48,124 nt of DNA, from NCBI GenBank assembly GCA_027307325.1, contig DAHUXE010000082.1, forward strand, positions 1 to 48,124. The letters run 5' to 3'. The DNA is from Gammaproteobacteria bacterium. Lineage in GTDB: Bacteria; Pseudomonadota; Gammaproteobacteria; Steroidobacterales; Steroidobacteraceae. The position numbers were made by a program, and so were the translations under genes. The notes beneath the pieces were generated by a model that searched no databases, was not told the origin of the DNA, and was given only the letters and a program-made list of their open reading frames with translations. Below are positions 31,220-39,338 of the stretch, in pieces (the first letter of the stretch is position 1; the number at the start of each line of letters is the position of its first letter).

Positions 31220-32029
31220 ATGCCGCGTCGCCGCTCAACGCCGCCGCGCCGCGAGGCGATGGGCGGGCTCGCCAAGGGTCTCGCGGTGATCCGCGCCTTC
31301 ACGCGCGATCACGCGGCGCTCTCGCTGAGCGACATTGCCCGCAGCGCCTGCATTCCGCCCGCCACCGCGCGGCGCTGCCTGCTGACGCTCGAGGAGCTCG
31401 GCTACCTCACCCGCAACGGCCGCAGCTTTCTGCTGCGTCCCAAGGTGCTCGAGCTCGGCGCCGCCTACCTCGAGTCCATGAACATCGAGCTGATCACCCG
31501 CACCCACCTCGAGGAGCTGGCGCGCAACACGGCCGACTCGTCCGCGCTGTGCGTGCTCGACGGCGTCGAGATCGTGTACGTGGCGCGCGCCTCGGTGCGG
31601 ACGCTGCTGCGCCTCGAGGCGCACATCGGCAGCCGCTTCCCGGCCTATGCCACCTCGACGGGCCGCGTGCTGCTCTCCGGCGTGACGCAGGAGAGGCTCG
31701 AGCACTATCTCGCCAACGTCCGCCTCGAGGCGCTCACCGAGCGCACGGTCACCGAGCCTGTGAAGCTCCGTGCGCTCATCGAGGAGTGCCGGCGCGGCGG
31801 CTACTCGGTGGTCGAGGACGAGCTCGCCTACGGCGTGATCGCGCTCGCCGTGCCGGTGCTCGACGCGCAGGGACGCGTGGTCGCCGCGCTCAACTCATCG
31901 AGCCACTCGCGGCGCATCAGTCGCAGCAAGCTCGTGCGCGAGCGGCTCGCCATGCTGCAGCAGGCGAGCCGTCAGATCTCCGCCGACCTCGCTACCGTGC
32001 CCTGGCTGTCCCTGAGCGCGCAGCGCTGA
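31220..32029 (+). CDS. IclR family transcriptional regulator (PcaR/PcaU-like)
   Basis: This 269-residue regulator has an N-terminal winged helix (GLAKGLAVIRAF, LSLSDIARSACIPPATARRC, ELGYLTRNGRSFLLRPKVL). A C-terminal effector domain follows with YVARASVRTLLRLEAHIGS, YATSTGRVLLSG and YSVVEDELAYGVIALAVPV. The spacing and RSFLLRP/STGRVLL features are close to the aromatic-acid regulators PcaR, PcaU and PobR. It is divergent from the eight-gene operon. ATG 31220 is preferred because TAGACT lies 8 nt upstream and an operator lies beside it. It most likely binds TTTCG-N5-CGAAA at three promoters and responds to a pathway intermediate; both points are inference. Confidence 0.92.
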   Translation: MPRRRSTPPRREAMGGLAKGLAVIRAFTRDHAALSLSDIARSACIPPATARRCLLTLEELGYLTRNGRSFLLRPKVLELGAAYLESMNIELITRTHLEELARNTADSSALCVLDGVEIVYVARASVRTLLRLEAHIGSRFPAYATSTGRVLLSGVTQERLEHYLANVRLEALTERTVTEPVKLRALIEECRRGGYSVVEDELAYGVIALAVPVLDAQGRVVAALNSSSHSRRISRSKLVRERLAMLQQASRQISADLATVPWLSLSAQR

Positions 32030-32089
32030 GCACGCTACAGCGCGCATTGCGGCGCTTGACGCACGCGTGGTCGGATCGGTAGCCTGATT

Positions 32090-32114
32090 GCGAAAAGTGT
32101 TTCGCTATCCGAAA
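32090..32114. promoter_or_regulatory. IclR operator candidate 3, compound dyad before the hydrolase gene
   Basis: TTTCG (32100-32104), CTATC, CGAAA (32110-32114) repeats the operator seen at 31100 and 31190. It overlaps a second perfect palindrome GCGAAA-AGTG-TTTCGC (32090-32105). Upstream are TTGACG (32056-32061) and TAGCCT (32080-32085) at 18-nt spacing, so a bound regulator would sit at the transcription start. Confidence 0.6.
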
Positions 32115-32123
32115 AAAGAATCA

Positions 32124-32984
32124 ATGCCCGGGGACTCGAGGCCGGCGCCGGCTTCGGCGGGCGCGCGCGGCGGCGCGGACCGCTTCTTCGCGCTCGCCGG
32201 GGCGCGGCTGCGCTATCGCGACGAAGGCGCCGGCGCGCCGGTGGTGCTGGTGCACGGTTGGACGCTCGACCTCGAGATGTGGAATCCACAGGTCGCCGCG
32301 CTGCGCGCCGAGTTCCGCCTGGTGCGCTTCGATCGCCGGGGTCACGGACTCTCGAGTGCGCGGCCCGGCTCAGGCTCCGCCGGAGCGCGGCGCGACGGCG
32401 CCGACCTCGCCGCGCTCTGCCGGCATCTCGGCCTCGAGCGCGTGGCCCTCGTCGGTATGTCGCAAGGCGCGCGCGCGGTGCTCGACCTCGCCTGCAGCGC
32501 GCCCGAGCGGGTTGGGGCGCTCATCCTCGACGGACCGCCCGCCCTCGATCTGTCGGCGCGCGACCCGGAGGTTCCACTTGCGCGCTACCGGCAGCTGGTG
32601 ATGGAAGGCGGGATGGAGGCGTTCCGGCGCGAATGGGCGCGCCATCCGCTCGTGCAGCTGCGCACCCGGGCTCCCGCCGCACGCCGCCTCCTCGCGGCCA
32701 TGATCGCCCGCTACCAGGGCGAGGATCTCGTCCACCCGAGCCTCGGCGGCCGGCAACCGCCGGCCCCGCGACTCGAGTCGCTGCGCGCGCCTGTGCTGAT
32801 CCTCACCGGCGTGCATGATCTCGAGAGCCGAGTGCGCGCCGCGCGATGGCTGTGCGCGCAGCTGCCCGGCGCCGAGCTGGCCTCGGTCCCGGATGCCGGC
32901 CACCTGCCGAATCTCGACAACCCGGCCGGCTACACCGCACTCTGCCGGACGTTCCTGCACCGTCATGCCCAGCTGGTCGTCTAA
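32124..32984 (+). CDS. Alpha/beta hydrolase (enol-lactonase-like)
   Basis: This is a 286-residue alpha/beta hydrolase. The catalytic triad is clear: S113 in the elbow GMSQGA, D232 in GVHDLES and H260 in DAGHLPN. The oxyanion segment is VVLVHGWTLDLEMW, and FDRRGHGLSSA follows as in 3-oxoadipate enol-lactonases. ATG 32124 is used, just after the operator. It is the first of a two-gene unit with wrbA. In the ring-cleavage setting it could hydrolyse an enol-lactone, ester or ring-fission product. Exact specificity cannot be read. Confidence 0.88.
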   Translation: MPGDSRPAPASAGARGGADRFFALAGARLRYRDEGAGAPVVLVHGWTLDLEMWNPQVAALRAEFRLVRFDRRGHGLSSARPGSGSAGARRDGADLAALCRHLGLERVALVGMSQGARAVLDLACSAPERVGALILDGPPALDLSARDPEVPLARYRQLVMEGGMEAFRREWARHPLVQLRTRAPAARRLLAAMIARYQGEDLVHPSLGGRQPPAPRLESLRAPVLILTGVHDLESRVRAARWLCAQLPGAELASVPDAGHLPNLDNPAGYTALCRTFLHRHAQLVV

Positions 32985-32997
32985 CTAAGGAGTCGCC

Positions 32998-33606
32998 ATG
33001 CCGAAGATCCTGGTCCTCTACTACAGCAGCTACGGACACATCGAGGCGATGGCAAATGCGCAGGCCGAAGGGGCGGCGCGTGTGCCGGGCACGCACGTCA
33101 CCGTCAAGCGCGTGCCCGAGCTCGCTCCCGCGGAGGTTGCGCGTGCGTCGGGATTCAAGCTCGACCAGGCCGCACCGCTTGCGGTGCCTGACGAGCTCGC
33201 CCGGTATGACGGCGTCCTGTTCGGTACGCCCACCCGCTTCGGCAACATGGCGGCCCAGATGCGCAACTTCCTCGACCAGACCGGAGCGCTCTGGACCGGC
33301 GGAGCGCTCGTCGGCAAAGTCGGCAGCGTCTTCTGCAGCACCGCCAGCCAGCACGGCGGCCAGGAAACCACCATCACCTCCTTCCACCACACGCTGTTGC
33401 ATCACGGCATGATCGTGGTGGGGCTGCCTTACACGTTCAAGGATCTGGCCACTATGCGCGAGATCACCGGCGGCACGCCCTACGGGGCGAGCTGCGTGAC
33501 CGGCGCGGGCAGCGAGCTGCGCATGCCGACGGAGCTCGAGCTGGAGATGTGCCGCTACCAGGGCGAGCACGTGACGCGGATCACCGCGCGGCTGTTCCCG
33601 GGATGA
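32998..33606 (+). CDS. wrbA: NAD(P)H:quinone oxidoreductase, WrbA family
   Basis: This 202-residue flavodoxin-like enzyme carries out two-electron reduction of quinones using FMN. The FMN phosphate loop is [12 protein letters not shown] (residues 8-19), with [20 protein letters not shown] and the [24 protein letters not shown] blocks of WrbA. AAGGAG stands 7 nt before the ATG. In this island it may reduce hydroxybenzoquinones back to hydroxyquinol, keeping the dioxygenase substrate reduced. It shares the operator-controlled promoter of the hydrolase gene 13 bp upstream. Confidence 0.95.
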   Translation: MPKILVLYYSSYGHIEAMANAQAEGAARVPGTHVTVKRVPELAPAEVARASGFKLDQAAPLAVPDELARYDGVLFGTPTRFGNMAAQMRNFLDQTGALWTGGALVGKVGSVFCSTASQHGGQETTITSFHHTLLHHGMIVVGLPYTFKDLATMREITGGTPYGASCVTGAGSELRMPTELELEMCRYQGEHVTRITARLFPG

Positions 33607-33640
33607 CGCCGCGACGCCTGTCGTCTTTTCAGGTGCTGCT

Positions 33641-33735
33641 GAGGTCAGTCCTTCAGGTGCGCATCGAGCCCATGCGCCCTCATTTCGACGAAGTGCTCGG
33701 CTGGCGAGGTCAGTCCTTCAGGTGCGCATCGAGCC
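33641..33735. repeat. 30-bp direct repeat covering the end of the S9 peptidase gene
   Basis: The same 30 bases occur at 33641-33670 and 33706-33735, 65 bp apart. The right copy encodes the natural C-terminus (LDAHLKD and stop) on the minus strand. The left copy is a duplicate in the 103-bp gap after wrbA and is out of frame. It is a partial tandem duplication of the gene end. Confidence 0.8.
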
Positions 33736-35791
33736 ACCCGAACACCGCGTGGTGCCACTGGATGCTGTCGGCGGGCTTCAGCACCCAGTGGTTCTCGTTC
33801 GGGAACACGAGGAGGCGGCTCTCGATGCCGCGCCGCTGTAGCGCGGTGAAGACGCCGAGCCCCTGGGAGTAGGGGATGCGGAAGTCCTGCTCGCCGTGGA
33901 TGACGAGCATCGGCGTGCGCCAGCTGGCGACGAAGTTGGCGGGGTTGAACTTCTCGTAGAGCTCGGGGGCGTTGTAGTAGGTTCCGCCCATCTCCCACTC
34001 CGGGAACCACAGCTCCTCGGTCGAGTAGTACATCATCCGCTGGTCGAAGACGCCGTCGTGGCTCACGATGCAGCGGAAGCGGTCCGGCCAGTTGCCCTCG
34101 ATCCAGTTCATCATGAAGCCGCCGTAGGAGGCGCCGAGCGCGCAGACGCGCCCGCCGTCGAGCCACGGATAGCGCTCGAGTGCCGCGGCGAGTCCCTTCT
34201 GCAGATCGACGAGGGGCTTGCCGCCCCAGTCGCGACTGATGGAATCGGTGAATGCCTGGCCGTAGCCGGTCGAGCCGTGGAAATCGATGCCCACCACGCC
34301 GTAGCCGTGGCCGGCGAACACCTGCATGTTCCAGCGGTAGTGCCACTCGTTGCCCATGCTCCCCTGCGGGCCGCCGTGCACGATGAACGCCACCGGGAAG
34401 CGCCTGCCGGGCTCGAAGCCATGGGGTTTCATCACGTATCCGTAGACCGTCTCGTCGTTCCAACCCTTGAAGTCGAACTGCTCGAACTCGCTCAAGTTGC
34501 GCGCGGCCACAAGCACGTGATTCACGTCCGTGAGGCGCGCCGCGGCGCCACCGCGGGAGGGGATCGAGTAGAGGTCGGCGGGCCCGGCGAGGCTGGCGAG
34601 GCTGATCACGATCGAGTCGTGCCCCGGTGAGAAATCGCCCGCCTCGCCGTTGCCGATGAGCTTCACCGGCGTCCCGCTCTTCACGTCGATCGAATAGAGC
34701 GCACGCTGCCCGAGGTCGTCGACCGTGGCGAGCAGATGCCGCCCGTCGCCCGCCACGCCGAGGCGTCCCACCGAGCGGTCCCAGGAGGCGGTCAGTGCCC
34801 GCACGGCCCCGGTGCGCGCGCTGTGCAACATCACGTGGTAGCGGTCGGACTCGAAGCCAGGCCGATCCTGCGCCAGCCAGGCCAGGTCTCCGTCCGGCAG
34901 AAACACCGGCTGCGCGTCATCGGCGGGGTTCGCCGCGGTGAGATTGACCGGGGCCGACGAGCCGTCCACCGCCACCTGGTAGAGGTCGAAGTTGGTCGAC
35001 CACGGCTCGGTGCGCCCGGCGATGCGGGTGGAGAACACCAGCGTCGCGCCGTCGGGACTGAAGGCATAGTCCTCATCGCCGCCGAAGGGCTTGCGTGGAA
35101 TGTCTGCATCGAACCCCTTCGACACGTCGACTGGCACGCCTGCCGCTCCGTCGGCGCCGAGCCGCACGCTGAAGAGGTGCGAGCGGGTGCCGTCACCCCA
35201 GCTGTCCCAGTGGCGGACGAACATCCGGTCGTAGAGCCGGCCGCTCGCCTTGTCCTTCTCCTTCGCGTCCAGGCGGCTCCTGGTGCAGGCCAGGTCGGGA
35301 CAGTCCGGGAAGACCGCCATCGAGAGGGCGAGCAGATTTCCCCGAGGCGAGACCTTCAGCGAGCCGACGTCGAGCGGGTAGTCGGTGACGCGCCGCGCCT
35401 CGCCCGAGGCGAGCGACAGGTGCCACACCTGCGAGCTGCCGCTGCGCTCGGAGAGGAAGTAGAGCGCACGCGAGTCACCCGCCCAGCGCGGACTCGAGTC
35501 ATTCGTCTTGCCGTCCGTGAGGCGCAACGGCGCGCTGCCAGAGCGGCTGAGATCGAGCAGCCAGAGGCTTGTGCGGCCCTTGCCCGCCTCGAGATCCGTC
35601 TCGCGCTGCACGTAGACGACGCGGCGGCTATCGGGCGACACCTCGGGATCGCTTACGCGCTTCAGGATCACCAGGTCTTCGACCGTGAACGGGGCGTGAG
35701 GCGCGGCGCCCGGCGCGGCGCGCGCGCGCGGCACAGAGCCCGCGGCGAGCACGCACGCGAGCAGCGCGACATAGACGCCAGCGGGACGCAT
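33710..35791 (-). CDS. S9 family (prolyl oligopeptidase/acylaminoacyl-peptidase) exported peptidase
   Basis: This is a 693-residue serine peptidase. A signal peptide ends near residue 25 (VPRARA). Residues 30-430 form a beta-propeller with WD/PD40-like repeats (DPEVSPDSRRVVYV, DYAFSPDGATLVFS). Residues 440-693 form the alpha/beta hydrolase domain with S555 (GASYGGFM), D636 (GEQDFRIPYSQ) and H668 (NENHWV), the oligopeptidase triad. It degrades short peptides, probably in the periplasm. The start at 35791 is chosen for the signal peptide; AAAGAT lies 6 nt upstream. It follows the GST gene by 11 bp on the same strand. The last codons are duplicated downstream. Confidence 0.93.
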   Translation of the reverse strand: MRPAGVYVALLACVLAAGSVPRARAAPGAAPHAPFTVEDLVILKRVSDPEVSPDSRRVVYVQRETDLEAGKGRTSLWLLDLSRSGSAPLRLTDGKTNDSSPRWAGDSRALYFLSERSGSSQVWHLSLASGEARRVTDYPLDVGSLKVSPRGNLLALSMAVFPDCPDLACTRSRLDAKEKDKASGRLYDRMFVRHWDSWGDGTRSHLFSVRLGADGAAGVPVDVSKGFDADIPRKPFGGDEDYAFSPDGATLVFSTRIAGRTEPWSTNFDLYQVAVDGSSAPVNLTAANPADDAQPVFLPDGDLAWLAQDRPGFESDRYHVMLHSARTGAVRALTASWDRSVGRLGVAGDGRHLLATVDDLGQRALYSIDVKSGTPVKLIGNGEAGDFSPGHDSIVISLASLAGPADLYSIPSRGGAAARLTDVNHVLVAARNLSEFEQFDFKGWNDETVYGYVMKPHGFEPGRRFPVAFIVHGGPQGSMGNEWHYRWNMQVFAGHGYGVVGIDFHGSTGYGQAFTDSISRDWGGKPLVDLQKGLAAALERYPWLDGGRVCALGASYGGFMMNWIEGNWPDRFRCIVSHDGVFDQRMMYYSTEELWFPEWEMGGTYYNAPELYEKFNPANFVASWRTPMLVIHGEQDFRIPYSQGLGVFTALQRRGIESRLLVFPNENHWVLKPADSIQWHHAVFGWLDAHLKD

Positions 35792-35802
35792 GCGGGTATC
35801 TT

Positions 35803-36456
35803 TCAGCCGACTTCGTCGGCGGGGATGGTCCAGGACTCGGTGCGCGCCGCGCTCAGCCACTCCTGCAGGGCGGGATCCTCGAGCACGGTCGCCATGTACC
35901 AGCGCGTGGTGTCGGAGACACGCGCGGCGTAGGTGTTGAAGCGCAGCACTACCGGCGCGTACATCGCATCCGCGATGGTGTAGTCGGTGCCGAACAGCCA
36001 CGGCCCGCCGGCACCGAAGCGACGACGGCAGTCGTTCCAGATCTCGTCGATCCGCTCGACGTCGGCCGCGAGCGCGGCGGTCATCGCCGTGCGGCGGTTG
36101 CGCGCCCGCGCGTTCATGGGCCAGAGCGCGCGCAGATTGGAGAAGCCGGAATGCAACTCGGCCGAGATCGAGCGCGCCAGCGCGCGCGCCTCGCTGGCGC
36201 GCGGCCAGCCTCGCCCGGTGAGCTCGGCTGCATACTCGCAGATCGCGAGCGAGTCCCACACCGCGAGCTCGCCAACGCGCAGCACCGGCAACCGGCCGCT
36301 CGGTCCGTAGCGGTCGATCTGCTCGTGTGTGTCGGCCTGGTCGAGGGGGATCACTACCTCGGTGAACTCCACCCCGAGGTGCCTGAGGGCGATCCAGGCG
36401 CGCAGCGACCAGGAGGAGTAGTTCCTGTTGCCGATGGCGAGAGTGAGCTGCGCCAT
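35803..36456 (-). CDS. Glutathione S-transferase family protein
   Basis: This is a 217-residue protein. The thioredoxin-fold N-terminus starts LAIGNRNYSSWSLRAWIAL, with the Ser that can activate glutathione and the cis-Pro segment SGRLPVL followed by WDSLAICEYAAE. The C-terminal helical domain contains WLFGTDYTIADAMYAPVV, the usual N-capping motif. It conjugates or reduces electrophiles, and the substrate is unknown. It is divergent from the HAD phosphatase with only 21 bp between starts, so the promoters overlap. Confidence 0.9.
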   Translation of the reverse strand: MAQLTLAIGNRNYSSWSLRAWIALRHLGVEFTEVVIPLDQADTHEQIDRYGPSGRLPVLRVGELAVWDSLAICEYAAELTGRGWPRASEARALARSISAELHSGFSNLRALWPMNARARNRRTAMTAALAADVERIDEIWNDCRRRFGAGGPWLFGTDYTIADAMYAPVVLRFNTYAARVSDTTRWYMATVLEDPALQEWLSAARTESWTIPADEVG

Positions 36457-36477
36457 TTAAGTGGTAACCTTCAACTT

Positions 36478-37167
36478 GTGCTGAACGACGTGCGCGCCGT
36501 CGCGTTCGACCTCGATAATACACTGTGGGATGTGGAGCCAGTGCTGGCGCGCGCCGAAACGCGCCTGCTCGAATGGCTGCACCAGCACTGCCCGCGCATT
36601 CCCGAACAGGTCTCGCTCGAGGACATGCGCGCGGCGCGCGAGGAGCTGGCCCGCGCCGAGCCGCACAACGCGCACGACGTCACCTATCTGCGACTCGCCG
36701 CTCTCGAGCGCCACGCGCGCGAGTGCGGCTATGAGGAGGACATCGCGGCGCGCGCCTTCGAGGTGTTCCTCGCCGCGCGCTGCGAGGTGGAGGTCCTGCC
36801 CGACGTGCGCCCGGCGCTCTCACGCCTCGGCCGCACCTTCACTCTCGCCTCGCTCAGCAACGGCAACGCCGATCTCGGGCGCATCGGCCTCGACTCGGCG
36901 TTCGCCGTGTCGCTCAACGCGCGCCAGATCGGCGCCGGCAAGCCCGACCGCCGCTGCTTCGAGCGGCTCGCGGGCGAGCTGCAGCTCGCCGCGCGCGATA
37001 TCGTTTACGTCGGGGACGACCCGTGGCTCGACGTCGCGGCGGCGCGCGCCGCCGGCTGCCGCAGTGCGTGGATGAACCGCCGCGCGTCGGCCTGGCCGGC
37101 CGGCCTCGCGCCCGCGGACCTCACCGTCCGGGATTGCAGTGAGCTTGCGGCGCTCCTCGGCGCCTAG
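36478..37167 (+). CDS. HAD superfamily hydrolase (YigB-like)
   Basis: This 229-residue phosphatase has all HAD motifs: D11 and D13 in AVAFDLDNTLWD (nucleophile and acid), LASLSNGNADL (motif II), the Lys of GAGKPDRRCF (motif III) and YVGDDPWLDVAAARAAG (motif IV). A helical cap lies between residues 20 and 95. YigB-type enzymes dephosphorylate small metabolites such as FMN or sugar phosphates. GTG 36478 is chosen because TAACCT lies 7 nt upstream; the open frame upstream is antisense to the GST gene. Confidence 0.9.
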   Translation: MLNDVRAVAFDLDNTLWDVEPVLARAETRLLEWLHQHCPRIPEQVSLEDMRAAREELARAEPHNAHDVTYLRLAALERHARECGYEEDIAARAFEVFLAARCEVEVLPDVRPALSRLGRTFTLASLSNGNADLGRIGLDSAFAVSLNARQIGAGKPDRRCFERLAGELQLAARDIVYVGDDPWLDVAAARAAGCRSAWMNRRASAWPAGLAPADLTVRDCSELAALLGA

Positions 37168-37198
37168 TTGAATTGCTCCCTCAAGGCAAAGGGCGACT

Positions 37199-38575
37199 TC
37201 AGGCGGGCAGCGCCCGGCCGCGTGTCTCCACGACGACGAAGTACGAGAGCAGCGCCGCGGCGAGCGGCACCACCCCCAGCCAGAAGAGCACCTGCGTCAG
37301 GGCGGTACTGGAGCCGCCGGCGGCCGAAGTCACCCAGCCGATGATCAGCGGTCCGAGCGCGGCGAGCACCCGCCCCGCGTTGTAACAGAAGCCCGCCCCG
37401 GTGGCGCGGATGCGCACCGGGAACAGCTCCGGAAGATAGAAGGTAAAGGCGCCGAAGATGCCGTAGACGCCGGCACCGACGAGGGAGAGGAGCGTGAGGC
37501 GCGTCGACGGCGCGAGCTCGAGCCCGAAGGTCGCGAACAGCGCGAGAGCCGAGTACAGGAAGTAGACGATGAACATCGGCCGCCGGCCGAGCTTGCGGGC
37601 GAGGGGGATGGCCCCGAAGGTACCGATGAGGCCGCCGAGATTGAAGGCGTTCGAGGCATGCGCCTGCCACGCGGCCGCCAGCGCCTGCGCCTCTCGGGGC
37701 GAAAGACCGAGTCGCTGCGCCTCGTGTGCGGAGAGGCTCCCGCCGAGGAGCGGCACGAAGGCGTTGCAGCCCCACCAGCAGAGGATCGCCACGGCCGCCG
37801 CGAACAGCCCGCCGAGGGTCGCCGCCCGCATGCCCGGTGCGAACAGCTCCCGCGGCCCCGAGGGAGCGGAGCGCGCACGGCTCGCCCGCCACTGCTCGCT
37901 CTCGCGCAGGAAGATCCGCACCAGCAGAGCGAGCACCACCGGCAGGAGGCCGGCGAGGAACACGTAACGCCACGCGAGCTGCGGCTGGCCGGCGAACCAC
38001 ACGCCGGCGATCAGGTAGTTGGCGCCGCCGGCGAGCACCACGCCGAGCGGCGAGCCGGTCTGCATGATGACGCCGGCTTCGACCCGGCGGCTCTCCGGAA
38101 CCGCCTCTGCGACCAGCGAGGCGCCGATGCCCCACTCGCCGCCGATGCCGAGCGCCGCGACCGCGCGGCACAGGATGAGTTGCCCGAGGTTGCCCACCAG
38201 CGCGCAGGCGCCGGTTCCGAGCGCGTATAGCGCGATGGTCGCGAACAGTGCGCGCTTGCGGCCGACCCGGTCGGCGATCCAGCCGAAGACGAAACCGCCG
38301 AGCGCCCAACTGACGAGCAGCACGGAGGTGATGACGCCGTTCCAGAACACCACGGCGGAACGGGCGCCGGGCGAGTCCGGCGGCAGGTGCAGCAGCGCCG
38401 GGATGCAGTTGCGCGCGACGAAGTTGAAGAGCACGGCGTCGTAGACGTCGAAGCCCCAGCCCGCCCAGCCGGCCGCGATGACCACCCAGTGATAGCCCGA
38501 CAGGCCGAGGAACGTCGCCTGTGATCCAGTTAACGGACCCGTCTGCACGGCTGCCCCCGTTGCCGCAGTTAGCAC
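37199..38575 (-). CDS. MFS transporter (sugar/aromatic-acid:H+ symporter-like)
   Basis: This is a 458-residue twelve-helix carrier. Helix 1 begins HWVVIAAGWAGWGFDVYDAV, close to the AAHS/metabolite symporter group. The cytoplasmic loop motif between helices 2 and 3 is GWIADRVGRKRAL and its second-half counterpart is ARKLGRRPM. The motif RAVAALGIGGEWGIGASLV is typical of sugar or aromatic-acid symporters. A long cytoplasmic loop lies around residues 215-240. It may carry an organic acid or aromatic acid, but it is 3.6 kb from the catabolic island and lacks its operator, so a link is not supported. The start (GTG 38575) is uncertain. Confidence 0.88.
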   Translation of the reverse strand: MLTAATGAAVQTGPLTGSQATFLGLSGYHWVVIAAGWAGWGFDVYDAVLFNFVARNCIPALLHLPPDSPGARSAVVFWNGVITSVLLVSWALGGFVFGWIADRVGRKRALFATIALYALGTGACALVGNLGQLILCRAVAALGIGGEWGIGASLVAEAVPESRRVEAGVIMQTGSPLGVVLAGGANYLIAGVWFAGQPQLAWRYVFLAGLLPVVLALLVRIFLRESEQWRASRARSAPSGPRELFAPGMRAATLGGLFAAAVAILCWWGCNAFVPLLGGSLSAHEAQRLGLSPREAQALAAAWQAHASNAFNLGGLIGTFGAIPLARKLGRRPMFIVYFLYSALALFATFGLELAPSTRLTLLSLVGAGVYGIFGAFTFYLPELFPVRIRATGAGFCYNAGRVLAALGPLIIGWVTSAAGGSSTALTQVLFWLGVVPLAAALLSYFVVVETRGRALPA

Positions 38576-38635
38576 TCTCGCAGCTGCGCTGCCAGCCGCC
38601 GCATTCGCAGTTTAGCTGCCGTTCAGGGCAGCGCG

Positions 38636-38648
38636 TCACAGTATGTGA
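38636..38648. promoter_or_regulatory. Perfect dyad TCACA-GTA-TGTGA between divergent genes
   Basis: A 5-bp perfect inverted repeat lies in the 129-bp gap between the MFS gene and the unknown pair at 38705. On the minus strand TAAACT (38614-38609) could be a -10 for the MFS gene, placing the dyad near its -35. The arms are the reverse order of a CRP half-site pair, so CRP is not implied. Confidence 0.3.
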
Positions 38649-38704
38649 GCGTGGCTTGGAGAGAGCCTGTGCACGGGCCGTTACACATGGGCAGGAGGCG
38701 GACC

Positions 38705-39331
38705 ATGAGTGCCGATGCCGAGCGAGTCGTGCCGGTGGCGAACCTGCAGGAGTTCTTCAAGGACAGCCTGCACGGGGCGCTGGAGCGGAAGCACGTTGCG
38801 GTCGAGGATCAGACCGAGCACTACGTCGTGAATCTCCTCACGCTGTTCTCGCGCTCCGAGGCGCTCTACGAGGGCCCTGCGGGAGGTGCGCGCCTCAAGC
38901 CGCTCGTGGTCATGCTGTGCGAGGCACTCGAGGCGCCGACGCCGCCGGAGCGCAACCGCGCCCTGCAGCGCCTCGGCGACGTGTCGCTGTTCGTCGCGGG
39001 CTTCTTTGCGCGCAGCTTCGCCGCGCGCCTCGTCGACATCGACTATCACATCGCCATGGGCGGGCGCGCCTACGGTGAGCTGGCGCAGTCGGTGGCGCGC
39101 GGCCGCGGGCGGGTGCTCGGGGCCGTGTTCGCCGAGCTGTCGGAGAAATTCCAGCCGCTGGTGGACGCCCTCAACGACATCAGCGAGACCTCCTATCGCC
39201 ATACCGACCAGGACATCCTGCGGCTCTACGAGCTGTGGCTCAAGACCGGCAGTACGCGCTGCTATTCAATTCTCGGGCGGCTCGGGGTGAAGCCGACCCG
39301 CGGCGGCGGCGGCAGTCCGCGCACCCATTGA
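38705..39331 (+). CDS. Unknown cytosolic helical protein, gene 1 of a pair
   Basis: This 208-residue protein has no signal peptide or membrane segment. It is mostly helical by composition: VANLQEFFKDSLHGALERKH, YVVNLLTLFSRSEAL, LQRLGDVSLFVAGFFARSFA and QDILRLYELWLKTGSTR. It ends in a Gly-rich tail (RGGGGSPRTH). I do not recognise the family. The ATG at 38705 follows AGGAGG by 6 nt, a strong ribosome site. It lies 7 bp before the next unknown gene on the same strand, so the two are an operon. Confidence 0.75.
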   Translation: MSADAERVVPVANLQEFFKDSLHGALERKHVAVEDQTEHYVVNLLTLFSRSEALYEGPAGGARLKPLVVMLCEALEAPTPPERNRALQRLGDVSLFVAGFFARSFAARLVDIDYHIAMGGRAYGELAQSVARGRGRVLGAVFAELSEKFQPLVDALNDISETSYRHTDQDILRLYELWLKTGSTRCYSILGRLGVKPTRGGGGSPRTH

Positions 39332-39338
39332 AGAGCAC

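Noticed and set aside
31220-31220. The IclR gene beginning far upstream (30641)
   Set aside because: The upstream part is antisense to the citryl-CoA-lyase-like gene and crosses the operators. The helix-turn-helix and the TAGACT hexamer support ATG 31220.
37199-38575. MFS carrier as part of the catabolic island
   Set aside because: It is 3.6 kb away on the other side of unrelated genes and its upstream region lacks the TTTCG-N5-CGAAA palindrome.
38636-38648. A CRP-binding site
   Set aside because: Arms are TCACA then TGTGA with 3 nt between, the opposite order and wrong spacing for the CRP consensus TGTGA-N6-TCACA.
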